DNA of 64,000 bases, from positions 6,634,001 through 6,698,000 of the forward strand of contig CAVNZM010000014.1 of the NCBI GenBank assembly GCA_963693365.1, in the 5' to 3' direction. The notes under the pieces were generated by a model that worked only from the letters and a program-made list of their open reading frames with translations, ran no database searches and was not told the origin of the DNA. The position numbers were made by a program, and so were the translations under genes. Within the stretch, counting starts at the first letter, position 1. Each line of letters opens with the position of its first letter. This DNA is from Amoebidium appalachense. Lineage: Eukaryota; Ichthyosporea. This document shows positions 1 through 31,092 of this stretch, one piece after another.

Positions 1-6272
<6,272 letters not shown>

Positions 6273-6436
6273 CTGCGTGAAAAATAAGATTTCTATTATT
6301 AGCACAAAACAAAAGAAAAAAAGGAAGAAGGAATATGCCCATACACCACAACCACCACCAGCAACAAAAACATGCGCCCTAGTTTGCGCGCACTTGTGCA
6401 CACCCACCCACCCATCCACCCACCCACCCACCCACC

Positions 6437-6508
<72 letters not shown>

Positions 6509-6776
6509 TACACACACACACACGCGCGCGCGCGCGCGCGCACGCACACGCATACACACACCGACTACCATCCTCCCAAGTACCTAGTGTCCTTCAGCCG
6601 CCCGTACCTGAGAAAATATCCCTCCCCTCCCCACGACTCACCATGAGAAGGAGGAAGAGAGGAGGAGGGTGGGGAGGGGGGAGGGAAGCAACGGAAGCAG
6701 CTACACACGCCACAGCGGGGGATGTGTGGGTGGGTGTGCACGAAGAGGAGCGGGCAGGCACCGGGGGGTGGGGGGG

Positions 6777-6825
<49 letters not shown>

Positions 6826-7168
6826 GGGGAAAGTGGGACTTGTGTAGTTTGGCTATGGAGGTGACTACGGGAGGGGCAAGAGGGGGAACACGAGGGACGG
6901 GAGGGGAAGTGCGAATAGAGACATACAATGTGGATAGAATGTATATCTCGAGGGATGACCAGTGTGCAAAATGTCATATAGACTGTGTGTGCATGTGTCT
7001 GGGGGGGGGAAGGGGAAGGGGGGAAGGGGGAGGGGGAGCGGAGGGGAAGGGAGGGAGGGCTGAAAGCGTGAAAATGAAAGGGAGTTGAACAAGCCCTTCC
7101 AACAAAGATCCTTACAGACACACGTGCACATACACACACACCATGCACAAACCCACACACACACAGAT

Positions 7169-7239
<71 letters not shown>

Positions 7240-7508
7240 CGTTAGAAAGAAGGCAAGGACGGATAGAGACCAGGGAGGGGGGAAGAGATGAAGGGGCGAG
7301 GGTGGAGAGAGAAAGGGCAAGAGAGAGACACGGGGGCGGAGGGAGAAAAGGGGGAGAGGGGGGGGGAGCGAAGGGGCCGGGGGGGGGGTGGGGGGAGGGG
7401 GGGGGGAGCGAGAGAGTGAGGGAGGGACAGAGAGAGAGAGGGGGGGAGGGGGGGGAGAGGGGGTAACGAGGGAGAGAGGGGGGAGGGGGGAGGGGGAGGA
7501 GGGAGAGA

Positions 7509-7539
<31 letters not shown>

Positions 7540-7750
7540 AGGGGAGGGGGGGGGGGGAGTAAGGGAGGGAGGGAGGGAGAGAGGAAGCAAGGAAAAGCGG
7601 GGGCGGGGGGGGAGGGGGGGGGGGGAGGGGAGAGGGGGGGAGGGGAGGGGCGGGGGAGCGGGGGGGGAGTAAGGGAGGGAGGGAGGGAGAGAGGAAGCGA
7701 GGAAAAGTGAGGGGGGGTGGGGGGGCAATTTGAGGTCTCCAGGAACATCC
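6273..7750. other. Simple-sequence region upstream of visible TPK exons
   Basis: Contains CCCA/CA arrays (6403-6506), a CG run (6523-6541), a 44-nt-class poly-G run (6779-6823), a (GCAC)n tetranucleotide array (7166-7240) and a long purine (G/GA) block (7260-7725). A non-repetitive island at 6840-6990 has no motif I recognise. The missing 5' exon of TPK should lie here or just beyond. Confidence 0.6.
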
Positions 7751-9689
7751 CAACCTACCCTAGGGACTCCAGACTCTTCGGGTAGCCCAAATCGAAACTT
7801 TTCGGGTAGCCCAAATCGAAACTCATGTTGGAGTATTGGCCGCTCAACCCCTTTTTGATGGAGAACCGTCGTGTGCTCTGCGAACTTACACACTTTAAAA
7901 ACTGTTTGAATTTGAAACAATGGTTGTCCAGGCGTAAACATGAGTTGGCTGGTGTACAGAACCTCTTGTGCATGACCACGATTAGCATGTTGGTAACAAA
8001 CAGAACATCCTTGGGGTGCTCGTTGGATGTGGCTCTATTCAGGCCGCATATAAATCATATGGGTGACCCTTTCCTGAAACGGTGGTTCACGCATTACAAA
8101 ACACATTACATGCTATTATACGTAAACACATCACTCTATTTCAGTTCCTCAAGAAAATTTGGGGTCTACACACTATTTATTGCTGTGGACAAAACAAGAT
8201 GTTTTGAAGCTTTGGATCTCTGAAAAAAAGGGCGCTGAAGTACGCCAAAGGGAGTTGCCAGCCACGGCCCTCTGAAAAGAAGAGGTCCGTGTGCCAGCTA
8301 GTACTTTCAAAAAGGGGGCGAAAATATATGTGCAAACCTATCCAAACATTGATGCGAATGTGGTTGGATTGGGGTTTTAATGGAGGAGACTTGTTGCGTC
8401 AAAAACGACAGTGGCGCCTGAGAAGTGGGCTTTGGAAACAATAATAGATTCTTTTTTTTTTATTAATTAGTTTTAATAATCAACATAGTTTAAATACTGT
8501 GTATTATTTTTGCAATATGATGTTGTACGTAAGATTTATTTGGGATCAAGCATAAAGAGCAAGGGGCACTTATGGGGCACCCCCTTGATCTCGAAAGCCT
8601 CTTCTAGATATATTTACGAGATAAACGCTCTGGCCACCCTTGGAGTATGCAAGTACTCCATGCGTCCACTTTTTTGTACAACAGAAGCCATAATGTATAT
8701 ATATACATATACGCAAATAATTTTTATGTATTCGTATCAATTCAACACCAACAACTTTTCTTCGTCAGGGCTGGAATGTGTGGCGGTTGGCAGCGCCGCA
8801 GCGGCTAAGCGCGTGCGAAGTTGCTGACCGGCTGGCTATAGATCTTGCGTGATAAAACACTTATCACATTCTCCGTTATGATCATTAATCCTGTATAAGT
8901 TACACTTGCATGAGAGAACCAAACCCGTGTGCGTTGCGTACTGTTGACAGACACGTTTTACTAATAAGCTCCTAGTGAAAATATATTGTTTCTCTCAACT
9001 CGCTACCGTGTTACTCAATCCGATCATGATCGGCTATTTTATATTTTTGCACAATGATATAGCGAGCCAATCAACATCATTCTTTAAGCTTGGTACTGAT
9101 GACGAAGTCACGAAGCTGGGCTATAATCGTGACACAAGGGCGGTGATTGGCTAGGCTAGGGCATTCCATGCCAAAGGAAGATCTATTTATTAAGCCCCAA
9201 ATATTCACATATTTCATTTCACGCATTTTTTGAAATTGAATTTTGAATCTTTGTATTTCTATTTTCAAATTGAAAAAACCTCCACTTTTTAAAGATAAAA
9301 AACGAAACAAACCCCCATAACAGCATATTTTAGTTAAAATACATTTCTTAGACACATTTACGCACCACATTTCTTAAGATCTTGCTGGTGCTTGCAGCTA
9401 TATAAATAAAGACGTGACTGACGTGGCGTGTGTGTACACTCTACAAACTTCACAAAGGAAGTAACCGTTTCGTTCTTTGTTCGTAATAGAAACACACAAA
9501 AAACATCGAAGAAAGCATACGTGTGCATAAGGAAACTGCGGTGTGTATTTACGAGCAATTTAGAAATACCCTCGAAAGACCAATTTTAATAGGATTGCCA
9601 CTTTGCATACTTAAATATTGGGCATCACGAAGGGGTTGCAAGAACAACAACAACACTGATTATCTTGCCTTTTTGAAATAGTGTTAAGA
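7751..9689. other. Intergenic region between TPK and the GATA gene
   Basis: A 24-bp unit containing TTCGGGTAGCCC is tandemly duplicated at about 7777-7825. An open frame at 7825-8223 (+, 132 codons) has no recognisable motif. The rest is AT-rich single-copy-looking sequence without long microsatellites. A CCAAT box in inverted form (ATTGG at 9146-9150) lies about 540 bp before the GATA start codon. No RNA gene seen. Confidence 0.55.
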
Positions 9690-11202
9690 ATGCAGGCCTC
9701 AGAGCAAGAAGAGATTCGCTTGCTACGTTCCTTACAGCAACACAGCACGAGTTCCAGTCAGTACCACCAATGCACATCGCCAAGTTTCGAAGAGCTTTAC
9801 CAAGATCTTGTTCGAGATGTAAAAGGTCTAGACACATCATCTGAAAGAAGCACACTTGGAGAAGGAATGCTTCTAGACAAGAAGCAGGAAGATAACACGT
9901 CCGATTTTGAGATAAAAGACATGAAAGTGGAAGACAGGCAGAGGCTTGTTCTTACGCCGCCGTCTGTTACGGATATGTATCTGGATAACCCTGAGAACTT
10001 GGTCTGCTTCAACTGTAAGGATACCTACAACTTACCTACACACCTACCACCTATACTGTTTTTGTATCTATATGGCATGTTTTTTAGCTGGTGCGCGTGC
10101 TTGTGTGCTTCAAAATGCGTAGTGTGTGCGCATGAGCACTTCACTAGTAATTTGCTGGTGGAAAAGGGGGTGGGGAGCAGAAATAGGGTTCCGTTTCTGT
10201 TTTTGTTGCATGTTGTGCTGTTCTATCTCACACAACAACCTCCACGAGTTTTCCGAGGCTCGTTCAAACTCCCTCATCAACCAATTGATTCCTGAAAAAG
10301 TTCGAGGCGTGTAGTTGTGAGCTTTATGTGAACTGCCTCTCAGCATAGATGGGCCTTTTCTCAGTGCATTATTCTGCAACTTTTTTATGGCAACTTTCTG
10401 TTGCATAGTCTGCAGTGCCATGTTTGTGTCTTGCCTACTGCCACTTCGTAGGCGGCGCCGCCCTCTTGTTGCGTCATCTTTGTACTTGTTATGACCATTG
10501 CTCGTAACACACCTTCACACACACACCCCGACCCCCCGCCCCACCCCGTCCCCTTCCCCTTCCTCCCCTCGGCATGGTTCTGCCCGTCTTGAGTGTTGTC
10601 TGTCGAGACTGCGCAACTCCTACCCTGTAACACATACTAACCGCTCCACCCCTCCCCCTCTCCCTCCCCCCCTCTTTTTCTTCCCCTAAAAACACTTCTG
10701 CACAGGCCAAACCACCAAGACGGCAACATGGCGAAAGAACGACAGAAACGAGAATCTCTGCAATGCTTGTGGACTCTACGAAAAGGCCAAGCATGCACCC
10801 AGACCACTACATCTTGTCAACAGACGACCGAGAAAGTCCCCTCGGCCACGTGCAAAAGCGAACAAATCCCCGGCCCCTCTGAGCAACCTACACTCCCCCA
10901 ACCTTGCTTCACCTATGCTATCACCGATCATGTCTCCAGCCATGTCGCCTGCCAGCGGCTATAACTCCCCCTCCTCCTCTCCCATGCATTCGCCGATTAA
11001 CATGTCTCCCGCGGCACCGAGGAGACAACAGATGGTGTCTCTGGGGTCAGTAATGGTGCCGCCGCCATCAATGCCAACGCAAACAATGCAGGCGCCTTCT
11101 AGTTGGCTAACTGCGCCAGCTGCCTCCTTTGGGCTTCCCTTTGAACTACAGCAGAACTTGGATCCGTTTTTGTCTGTGCCCCAGATGAAGCGGGATAATT
11201 AG
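9690..11202 (+). CDS. GATA-type zinc-finger transcription factor
   Basis: Nuclear DNA-binding protein of 273 residues in two exons, 9690-10014 and 10706-11202. The donor is ACT|GTAAGG, the acceptor CACAG|GCC. The intron splits the first zinc-binding pair: CFNC ends exon 1 (residues 106-109 across the junction), and exon 2 supplies TWRKN and LCNACGLY, giving the C-x2-C-x17-C-x2-C spacing of GATA fingers (about 106-130). A basic tail (RRPRKSPRPRAK) and a Ser/Pro/Met-rich C-terminal region with repeated SPxMSP units follow. The N terminus is acidic and Ser/Gln-rich. The start is the first in-frame ATG. The intron (10015-10705) is C-rich on the sense strand. Single-finger proteins of this kind occur in fungi, amoebae and holozoans. 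The biological role is not inferable here. Confidence 0.93.
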
Positions 11203-12439
11203 CCTCGTGGTCAAGTTGAGAATTTTGAATGTACTGAATTTCGATGAAAGGCGTGTTTTCGTTTTAAAGCAATCTCGAATCCTCAGCGGGAATGGATTAT
11301 CTTGGCTGAGTTGGCCGAAACGAATGAACTAAAGCTTGGGAAGCCGTGTCGTGTTTGGTTCCGCCCACTGCTTCCTCCCCAGATCCAGTCAAGGTCAAAT
11401 ATAGAAGCGGTTCCCTATTAAAAAAAACAAGTTTTGACTTCATGAATACAGTATATGATATAGAGGGTTATGTGGTTCTGGAGAAAAAGGAATTTACTCT
11501 TCATTATCAACGTACTTGTAAGTTGAAGTAAGTTGAAGTTCTGAAAAACGAGCAGAGAGTGGTTGCATTGGTCAAAATAATGAATTCGAACTTAATCTTG
11601 ATAAAGTCAGAACCTGCTGTTAGAACCCTGATATCAATAAAGTTAAATTGCAAGGGTGCGCTGGGCGCAATACCTTTAAATCATTTTTGTTTGGTAATCT
11701 CTTGGTGATGGTGTCACTTATCTAGTCCACTAGTTTTGACGGGGAATGTTGCAATGCTGCACAGCAGCTATTTCATAGTAACTGTTTGGATTGCTGATCT
11801 CTCCGAACGTGGAGACAGACGTGAGCATATCTGGATATGATAAGCATTTCTGGATAGACAGGGGCATTTCTGGGTCATGCAGTTCTGGATACATATGATC
11901 GGTTTTTGATATACATGACCAATATTCAAAAGGAAAAAAAAATATTCTGGATATTGCCGAGTTCTGGATAGACATGACCCGCAAGCAGTTCTAGGCATAC
12001 TTGGGCAACTCTGGATAGACGGGCAATTCTGGACATATGTGAGCCGCTGGATAGGCAAGCATTTCTGGACACATGGGACGCGGGTATTTCTGGATAGACG
12101 TGAGTGTTTTTGGTTAGACATGAGCATTTCTGGATAGACATGAGTATTTCTGGATAGACGTGAGTAATTCTGGATAGACATGAACATTTCTGGACACAAG
12201 AGGCATGCACAATTTTGTATAGGCACCAGCAAATTTGGATTGACGTAAGCATTTCTGGACACAATTGTAGGCGAACATTTCTGATCAGCCGCGGCCAAGA
12301 GTATCATGATTCAAATGAAATTTCAGGAGCAAAATAGGTTGGCGGCTGGCAGAGAAGATCAACAATTTCACATTGTTTTACATAGCTTGTACATCCGTTA
12401 ATACCCTATATTTGCAAAGTTTAAAAAAACATTTTGTTT

Positions 12440-12507
<68 letters not shown>

Positions 12508-12887
12508 GCAAAGGGCCAGCAAGAAAGGGGAAGTGGTGGTGGCAACAACAATGGGGTCATGGTAAGATCATGCAATGGTTACGAAAAAGTGCGGAATCCC
12601 AGCATATCCTTATGTTACAAAAACTGTAACAAAAAAGCACACACTCGCATATATCACAATACCCTCTTCGGTGTGGAAAGGGGGGTGGGGGTTGGGGGGT
12701 GGGGGGCGATTTATGCGTTAGAGAGATGGAATTATGGAGGAAACACCAAATGACAAATTAGAAAACCTCACAAAACTGAGAAACCCGAAATCAAACAATA
12801 TAAGCGTGCCATGCAGAAAACACTTGAACAGGGCCGCATCATCAGGGGGGTTCCTATGCCTCCGATTTGGCACCGTAGCCGGGGGTT
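11203..12887. other. Region between the GATA gene and the spherulin-4 gene
   Basis: The two genes are transcribed towards each other. AT-rich sequence to about 11,790, then a minisatellite (11,815-12,290), then (TG)n at 12,441-12,505 and short G-rich sequence at 12,680-12,710. No exon with supporting splice signals was found. Confidence 0.6.
11815..12290. repeat. Imperfect minisatellite, unit about 20-24 bp
   Basis: Around 20 diverged copies of a unit with core TTCTGGATAGACATGAGCA (variants GGACACA, TGGTTAGACA). The best-preserved tandem copies are at about 12,085-12,200. It is open on the minus strand, which encodes a repeated NxxVYPEMLMS-like peptide, but I see no start, splice signals or conservation to support coding. 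Confidence 0.85.
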
Positions 12888-23608
<10,721 letters not shown>

Positions 23609-26600
23609 ATTGTTTCCTGTTGATTCCTATGTGTGCACCATGCGTTCCATCTAATTTAAACTATTTTGTTTTATATAGAACAAAACACGTACACTAAGCC
23701 TAGCCTGCGGACGCTGCACATGCGTTAGATAGCCGTGTGTGTGTATGTGTGTGTGTGTGTGTGTGTGGGTGTGTGACGTGCACATGTGCCTGTGAGTGTA
23801 TATGTGACGACTACAAAAGTGCGCGCGACGAAAGCAGTGTGCGTTATGTACCCGTGCCTGTGTGATGCCAAAGGGCACACAAAAGGAAGCATTTATTTGA
23901 GCTGGCTTCTCTGTGGCCGCGACCTTTTATATGCTTGGCTGTCACGCAAAGTTCGAACTGGCGGCACCCCGAAATGAATTGTTTACATTGTTTATGTTGA
24001 TATCTATCTTACGTCAGAAAGCAGGAAAATTATATATTTACGTATATGCGTGTTTTTCACTCATTTGTAGAGACTTTGAGTATAGACTTTTTCAAGATAT
24101 TGTTATTGGAAGTTCGTTCGGCAGTGGTACAGTGTGCCCAAGAGATCTCCGAGCAGCCCGACGGCCCGTGGGTCACCGATGATAGCTTTGGAGCCATCTT
24201 ATTTATTTCTGGTTTCAGCCTACGATTGGTGGAGGGGGGTAAGTGGCGGGAAAATCGTAATCGTGTAAGGAAAGGTTCAGGTGGTCTTAAAGCGGTTTTA
24301 TAATGTATTTTTGTGTTTTATAAGTAAATAATATGATTATAAATATGTATATATGCACATTTAGCTATAGAAGCAATTGACGCTTTAGAATTTTTCCGTT
24401 GATTTGGGTATCACGTCAGAATGTGTCTCGAGATCTCCGAGCCCTGGCAGAACCCAGACCCATTTCCAAAGAACAAATTTGATTGGATGTGCTACGGTTT
24501 GCATACTGCAATACTTTTGGCAAAAGTAGCCAATTGGTTTTTGCAAGTTTATTTGTGTCAATTGTGATTGGCTCTCCTAAAGCGCGGCTCCCAGGCCGGG
24601 CTGGTGCGCATGTGCACCAGGCGGATGTGCATGTGGTTATCTGTCAGCATGTGTCTAAATTTTGCTAGTCTGACCGGGCACGTAGTCTGTTTTGAACCCT
24701 TTCTCCTTTTTTAAGTTTAGGCGCGCAACGTGTGTGCGTGTGCCAGCCTGTCAGGCTGTGTGTGTGCTTGGACGAACGGCGTCATTGTCAGGGGCCTCTC
24801 ATAATCCCAGGCTGCCAGGACTACTAACAGAGAGCTCTCAGTCTCGAGCTCGAGGGCTGGGCACGCGGGGTGCACGGCGACGTGTCGTGTGACTACACGT
24901 AGCACGTGTTCATACGATTTTGACGTTTTGCCTGGAGAAGAGAGCAGGGAGGGATGGGGGGAGGGGGGGGGTGAATAATGAGGACCCCTTTTGAAGTTTC
25001 TCTAACCCTCCCCCACTAACGGGTAGAGCACATGTACAGACGGTTTCTTTCGTTTCCTCCCGAATTTCCCCGGCCCTCCATCATCGGACCGGATCGGTCC
25101 GGGTACTCGTGGGTACCCCCCCCTCCCCCCTCCTCCTCCCCCCAGCCTTTTTTCTCCTTCGCATGCAGATTCTTCTTTCATGTGTATATCGTTCCAATGA
25201 TAATAAGGGCTTCAAGGGCTTCAAAATTTGCTTTAAAGTTGACTTTTACTTGGGCAACGTCAACTTGCGGCTACATGTTTGCACGTGGGTGCGTCAGTCA
25301 CGGTGAGAGAGAGAGAGAGAGTGTGTGTGTGTATGTGTCACTGGTGTCCAGTGTGTCCAGTGTGACACTGCCCACGTGTGTGTGTGTGCAGGTGAATGTG
25401 TGTGTGTGTACGGGGGTGCGTCTGTGTGTACGTGTCTGTACACGTAGGGGTGGTTAAGAAAAGGGAGAGAGGGAGAAAGCGTGGTCTTTATTATAGAGAG
25501 ATAGAGAAAGTTAGAGAGAGAGGGAGGGGAGGGGGGGTCAGGAAGAGGGGGGGGGGGAGGGGGGGGGGGGGAAGAGGGAGAGGGAGAAAGAGAGCGAGAG
25601 ATATACAGACTGAGTGGAGAGAGAGAGTCTCGGAGATAGAGAGGACAGAAGGAGGGAGGGAGAACGGGGGGGGGGGGGGGGGGGGGGGGGGGAGGGGGGA
25701 GAGAGAGAGAGCCTCGAGAGGATATGTCAGAGAGAACGCTGAGTGAGAGATCTATGTAGAAAGAGAGCCTCGGGGGGAGAGAGATAGAAAGCAGATCTAG
25801 AGAGCGAGAGACAGTCTCAATGTGCTTGTGTGACACTGTGCTCGTGTGCACATATATCTGTGGCACATTCATCAGAGAAGAAGTGCGCGTGCACGTGTAC
25901 GTAAGAAAGCGGCCATAATGATTGCTATCGCCCCATTGTGTGTGTGTGTGTGTGTGTGTATTATGTAGGTTCTGATATCGGTGTGTGTGAAAGTCAAAGA
26001 GTGAATAGGTTTCGTGTCTGCCTGCCACACACGTACACATTTTGTATGTGTGCTCGTTCCTCTCTGTCTGTTTTAACGGCTCAGTCTGTTGCTCTGTATG
26101 GGTGAATAAAGAAGGCTACATTACCGAGGTGCTGGTGATACCCATCCATATGATGGCAGAATGGATGTCGAACAAGGGCTTGATAAGCTTACACACACTT
26201 TCAAACTGAGATTGTCTCTAGTTCATCTTTCTCACACTGTAGTATCTCCCCGAATCCCCCATCCTATCACCCCCCCCCCCCCCCCTTTTTTCCCCAGGGC
26301 TTCCCCCCCTCCCCCCAAACCCACTCGAAGTTGGCCTCTCACCCTCTCTCACTTTGCTGCAATACACGTGCACCGCATAATAGTACATGCATCTTCCGTC
26401 ATACGTTCATCTTCAAAGCGGATCATGATACGGAATCGGAAATCATTATGACAATCAAATTTGGAAATGGGAAAGCTTTCGATTCTTTTTCTGGTAGGTA
26501 CATCACATACTGTGATATAAATCATAGTAAATCATGTAGCCTGGATTTATACTTGGTGGCTAAAAACCCTGCCCAAATTTTCAAAAGAAAGTATTAAAAA

Positions 26601-26819
26601 TACAAACGGAAAGACGGTAATGGACCCCCCACCCCCACAAAAAAAAAAAAAAATACATAAAAGAAAATGGAAAAATAGAAAAACGAAAAACAACCATGCA
26701 AACAACCACATCCCAACTAAAGAAACGTTGCTCGTTTTCAAGACCTTATAGGCAGGCTTGCCTATCCTTGCCCAGCAAAAACCCCCATAAGGGCAGTGCG
26801 CATAAAGCCCCCAAAGAAT
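23609..26819. other. Intergenic region between two minus-strand genes
   Basis: 23,609-24,900 is mostly unique sequence with several CCAAT/ATTGG motifs and a small candidate ORF. 24,950-25,830 is G- and GA-rich with poly-G at 25,667-25,692 and (TG)n near 25,320. 26,265-26,310 is poly-C. Apart from the ORF listed separately, no coding signal is supported. The promoter of the spherulin-4 gene should lie just after 23,609, but I see no clear TATA box. Confidence 0.5.
24046..24303 (+). CDS. Small candidate ORF or exon, function unknown
   Basis: The 85-codon frame has protein-like composition, including AQEISEQPDGPWVTDDSFGA followed by a hydrophobic stretch. It could be a single small gene, or an exon ending at the GTAAGTGG donor near 24,240. 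A second short frame at 24,420-24,563 (+) repeats an EISEPW-like start, hinting at a neighbouring related exon, but I could not link the two in phase. No family recognised. Confidence 0.3.
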   Translation: MRVFHSFVETLSIDFFKILLLEVRSAVVQCAQEISEQPDGPWVTDDSFGAILFISGFSLRLVEGGKWRENRNRVRKGSGGLKAVL

Positions 26820-27179
26820 TCATCTGACTTTACTGAAGAACACATCCATCGTTTTCTGCCCTGGCACCAGCTTTACTGGTTTGACCTTTGATCCCGCACC
26901 CGCCTTTTTGCAATTGGCTGGATTTTTGATGGTTTCAAGGGTTTTGATTGGCTTCGAATCATCAGAGTCGTTTTGTAATGTAGGTTCTGTGGGGAGATCA
27001 CCGGGTGTGTGCATGTTGGTTAGTGAAGTAGAGGATTGGATTGGAGAGCCTAGGATGCATGGAAGTTTTCTTCCTTGTTTTGTGATGGATGCTTAGGTAT
27101 CTGGCACCAGTGACGCAGATGGGCGGAAGACATCAGAGTTTATTGGATCATCTGGGGGTTGGATATATCCGCCCACACG

Positions 27180-27269
<90 letters not shown>

Positions 27270-28466
27270 TGTGTGCATGTGCATGCGAACACGAGTGTTT
27301 TTAGGGGCCGATCGATGGAGGGAAAGGCTGGTGGAGGGGAAGAGCGAAAGAGAAAGAGAGAGAGAGACAGAAAGAAGCGCGTGGAGGGGGGGGGGGGGGG
27401 GGGGGGGGGGATGTAGAAACATGCCCATACCTTGCACGTTTTCCTTGCCCGCCTCTCCACACACATCCCCAAATACGAGTGTCTGTGCCACCCCACACAC
27501 AGACTCAGTAGAGAGACGTAGGTCCTTCCTGTTGGGTCTTGTGGCTCTTTCTTTGCTGTTGTTTTCTTGGTGTTTGGTTGGACTCAACGGATTGCGACCC
27601 CGCTTGAATTTCGAATTTTCAACAGGTTTGGGTAGCGTTTGAGGGGATTCTTTGTCGCGTAAATGTGCGCGGTTTTCTTGGTGTATGGGCGAAAGGAGGG
27701 ATGGGGAGAGGCTGGGGTCCGTTTCCGTTTCGGGGGGACTTTTGTTTGGTGTTGGGGAATTGCGAGAGCGTGGTGGGTTCCATGTGGGGAGGAGGGGGGT
27801 AGCGTGTGTGGAGAGATGGGAAAGGAAGAGGGAGAGAGCCTCTGAGGAAGTGGCGGTGGCGGAGTCACTAGGCAAATCGTCTGATTGGTTGCAAGAGGAA
27901 TGGTAGCGATCCCATTCGGCCTGTGTGCAAAGAAATGGGATTGGTAAGCAGATGGTGCCACCAGTGGAATGTGTGGTGTGTGCACATTATCACACACTCG
28001 AGCTCGACTTGCAACGGGGGGGGGGGGGGGGGGGGGGGGGGGAGAGGGGGGGGAGGAGGAGGGGGGGGGGGGGGGGGAGAGACAGGTTAGTTGGTTGGTT
28101 CGTGTCTTTATTGATTGACGAAGTATTTTCAATACACACGCATAGGTCTGTTGTGATATAAGATGCAAGAAAAGAGGAAAGAAGGGGTGGAATTTGAAAG
28201 ACGGAGGGGGGGGGGGGGGGGGGGGAGAGTCCCACCTTGAGCAACTCGGTTGCCTGCCGAATATCCCCCTCTGAAATGCACGTGCATGGCTGCACGTGTC
28301 TCCTGCGATCCAATGAAAATCCTTTGTTAGTCCACCGCACATTTATACATACCATGTCTTACCTTATCATGGAAACATTCACTAACTGTACAACACCCCC
28401 CACCTCTCCCTTTCCCCTCCCCCCATCCCCCCCCTCCCCCCTGTCCCCCCCCCCCCCCCCCCTCCC

Positions 28467-28502
<36 letters not shown>

Positions 28503-28934
28503 AAAAGAAAGAAAGAAAGAAAGAAAGAAAGAACTTGAGACATTCTCCTCCGAGCATGAGACCCCCATGCCATACTTTTTCACATTTCTCAGATTACCTA
28601 CGCTTTCACATTTTACTTCCCACCATACGATCCCCCCCCCCTCCCCCCCCCCCCCCCCCCCCTCCTTCCCCCTCCCCCATCCTCCCTTTTGCTCGCATCT
28701 TTTCAGCCCCATCCCTTTTCACTTGGGGCTCCAAAATAGCGTTCAAGAACTTCGTGGACTTTCGAAGTTTCACCACTGCAATCCCCCCCCCCACCCAGAA
28801 AAGAAAAAGAAAAAGAAACTAGTGTCATAGGTGGAAATGTACAAGGGTAGAGGAGGAATTTTAGGGTAGGGTAAAGTGGGTTGAGGGGTGAAGATGGGGG
28901 GTTTTTTTTTTTTTTGTGTCCGTGTGTCCGTGTG

Positions 28935-28982
<48 letters not shown>

Positions 28983-29856
28983 GGGCCCACCTCAAAGCAC
29001 GTGGTGTGTTGCATGAGGTGCACAGTTGGTCTCGGCGACTTGAGTGGGCAGTTCGGATGGCCATCTGGATGAAGGGGGGTGACGGGTGGGAGGTGGTGGT
29101 TGCGGGGGGGGGGGGGGGGGGGGGGGAGGGGGGGAGGGAGGGAGAGAGAAAGAGAGAGGGGGGGGGGGGGGGAGCAGGGGAGGAAGAGGCGGGAACGTGG
29201 CGGGGGAGGAAAGGAGGAGAGGGGAGGTGCGGAAGGAGGGATGTAATGTGGGAAGGACGATTTGTGAGGAATAGGCTTTGGGGGCCGGGGGGGGGGGGGG
29301 GGGGGGGGGGGGTGTGGGAGATGAGATGGTAAGGCCATGAGGGGATGGCATTGTGTTTTGGGAAGAAACATAGCAGAGAGGCCTAAGCAAATCCCATCTG
29401 CTCTGCCGAAGAATTCAAGAGCAAGAAACCACACACACAGGATTATGCAAAGCACGAACACACATCCTACAGTCCATACATACACACGGGCTTACGGACA
29501 CACATCCAAAGAAGAGGTAAAAACATGCTGGATTTTGGGTGGTTGAGAGACCAGCGTGGTTGGTGAAACATTCTGAAAATTCCGAGAGACATGCAAGGAG
29601 AAGGGCAGGGATGGTTAGGGAGAGGGGATAACGGAATGGTAAAGGTGGAACGGGTGATAGGAGAGAAAAGAGACACATCAAACAACCAGAGGGAAGGAGC
29701 GGGGAGCAGGGGAGGAGGGGGGAGAAGGGGGAGTGGGGAGGGGGGGGGGGGGGGGGAGGGGGCGGGGGACAGGAGTCAACGAGAGAGAGAGAAAACTGCT
29801 ATATCGGTGTGTCGGATGGATGGGGTGGGGTGGGGCTTGGGGTGGTGTGTGTGTGT

Positions 29857-29887
<31 letters not shown>

Positions 29888-31031
29888 GGGGGGTAAGTTA
29901 CCAACCTTTTTAGCAGTGAAGATTGCACGGGGCACCGCTGTGTGTGGGTCTTTGCATTCCATCAACACCTCCTGGATAGCCTCCACACACTCTACTAAGT
30001 CTGGGGTGGTGGTGTTGGTGGTGGGGGGATGGGGAGGGAGGGGAGGGGAGTGGGGAGGGGGGAGGGGGAGGTTGAGGGGGTGGGAGGGGGGCATTACACA
30101 CCAGGGTGTACAAAGCCGAACAAAAGAGACACGGCGGAACCATGCAGAAAACGAACGATGTCCGATAAACCTGTGGAAAAAGCATGACGTGTTCCTTACT
30201 GCCAGTTCTTTTTGGGAAGAGGCGGGGAAGGGGCGGATGGGTAAGTGGAGTAGGGAAGGAGGGGGGGGGGGGGGGGGGGGGGGGGACGGGCGGAGGGGAG
30301 GGGGGAAGGGAAGGGGCCGTTGACATTTTTTTTTCTCCTCCTTTTTTCTTTTTTCCCTCTTTTTTCTTGTTCTTCTTCTTCTTCTTCTTAAATTTTTTTT
30401 TTTTTGGGAGGGGGGGGGGGGGGGGGGGGGGGGGGAAGAGGTTACCTTGCAGATAGACGAAGTAAGGTGCAAGCCCATGGGGCATGGTGTGGCGATAGGA
30501 CATGCCTCCTAACTTGCTCTGAAAAAAAGGAAAGCATTGCAAGAACATAGCAAGTTAGCTACCTAGCAAACCCTCTTATTTAACCCGTGACAAACCATAA
30601 TATGGCATTTTGGGATTTCATACCAACACACAGAAATACTTTCATACTCACTACTCCCCCCCCCCCCCCCCCCCCCCCCGCCCGGCCGCAACAGACCCAC
30701 TCACTTGCATGGCCTTCCCTTCATGTTCTGTTTAAACCCTTTTCCCCATATCACTGAACTAACCTTGTCGTTTCTGTTTTCTACTTTCCTTACCCCTGCA
30801 CCCTGAACAAAGGCAACCCCCCCCCCCCCCCCCTCTCTCCCCAAGCCCTCTTTCTCTAAAAACACACCTCCCCGTGACACCGACAGGATAGGGAACCTTT
30901 TCCCATCCGACTTTTTAGGAAAGCAATTCCTCCGTTGTGTGTCCAAAACGAGATCACATACATCATCCTCTGGTCCTAGTCAGTCGTGGTTGTCAGTTTA
31001 TTGCCTTTATGGATGAGGGGGGGGAGGGCAG

Positions 31032-31092
<61 letters not shown>

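Noticed and set aside
7825-8223. 132-codon plus-strand ORF upstream of the GATA gene
   Set aside because: No recognisable motif, no splice or promoter support, and the opposite strand is partly open too. Noted only in the region description.
28715-28785. Exon-like minus-strand segment ([16 protein letters not shown]) in the PIP-box gene
   Set aside because: No phase-compatible donor and acceptor combination links it to exons 29064-28991 and 28302-28236. The direct join works.
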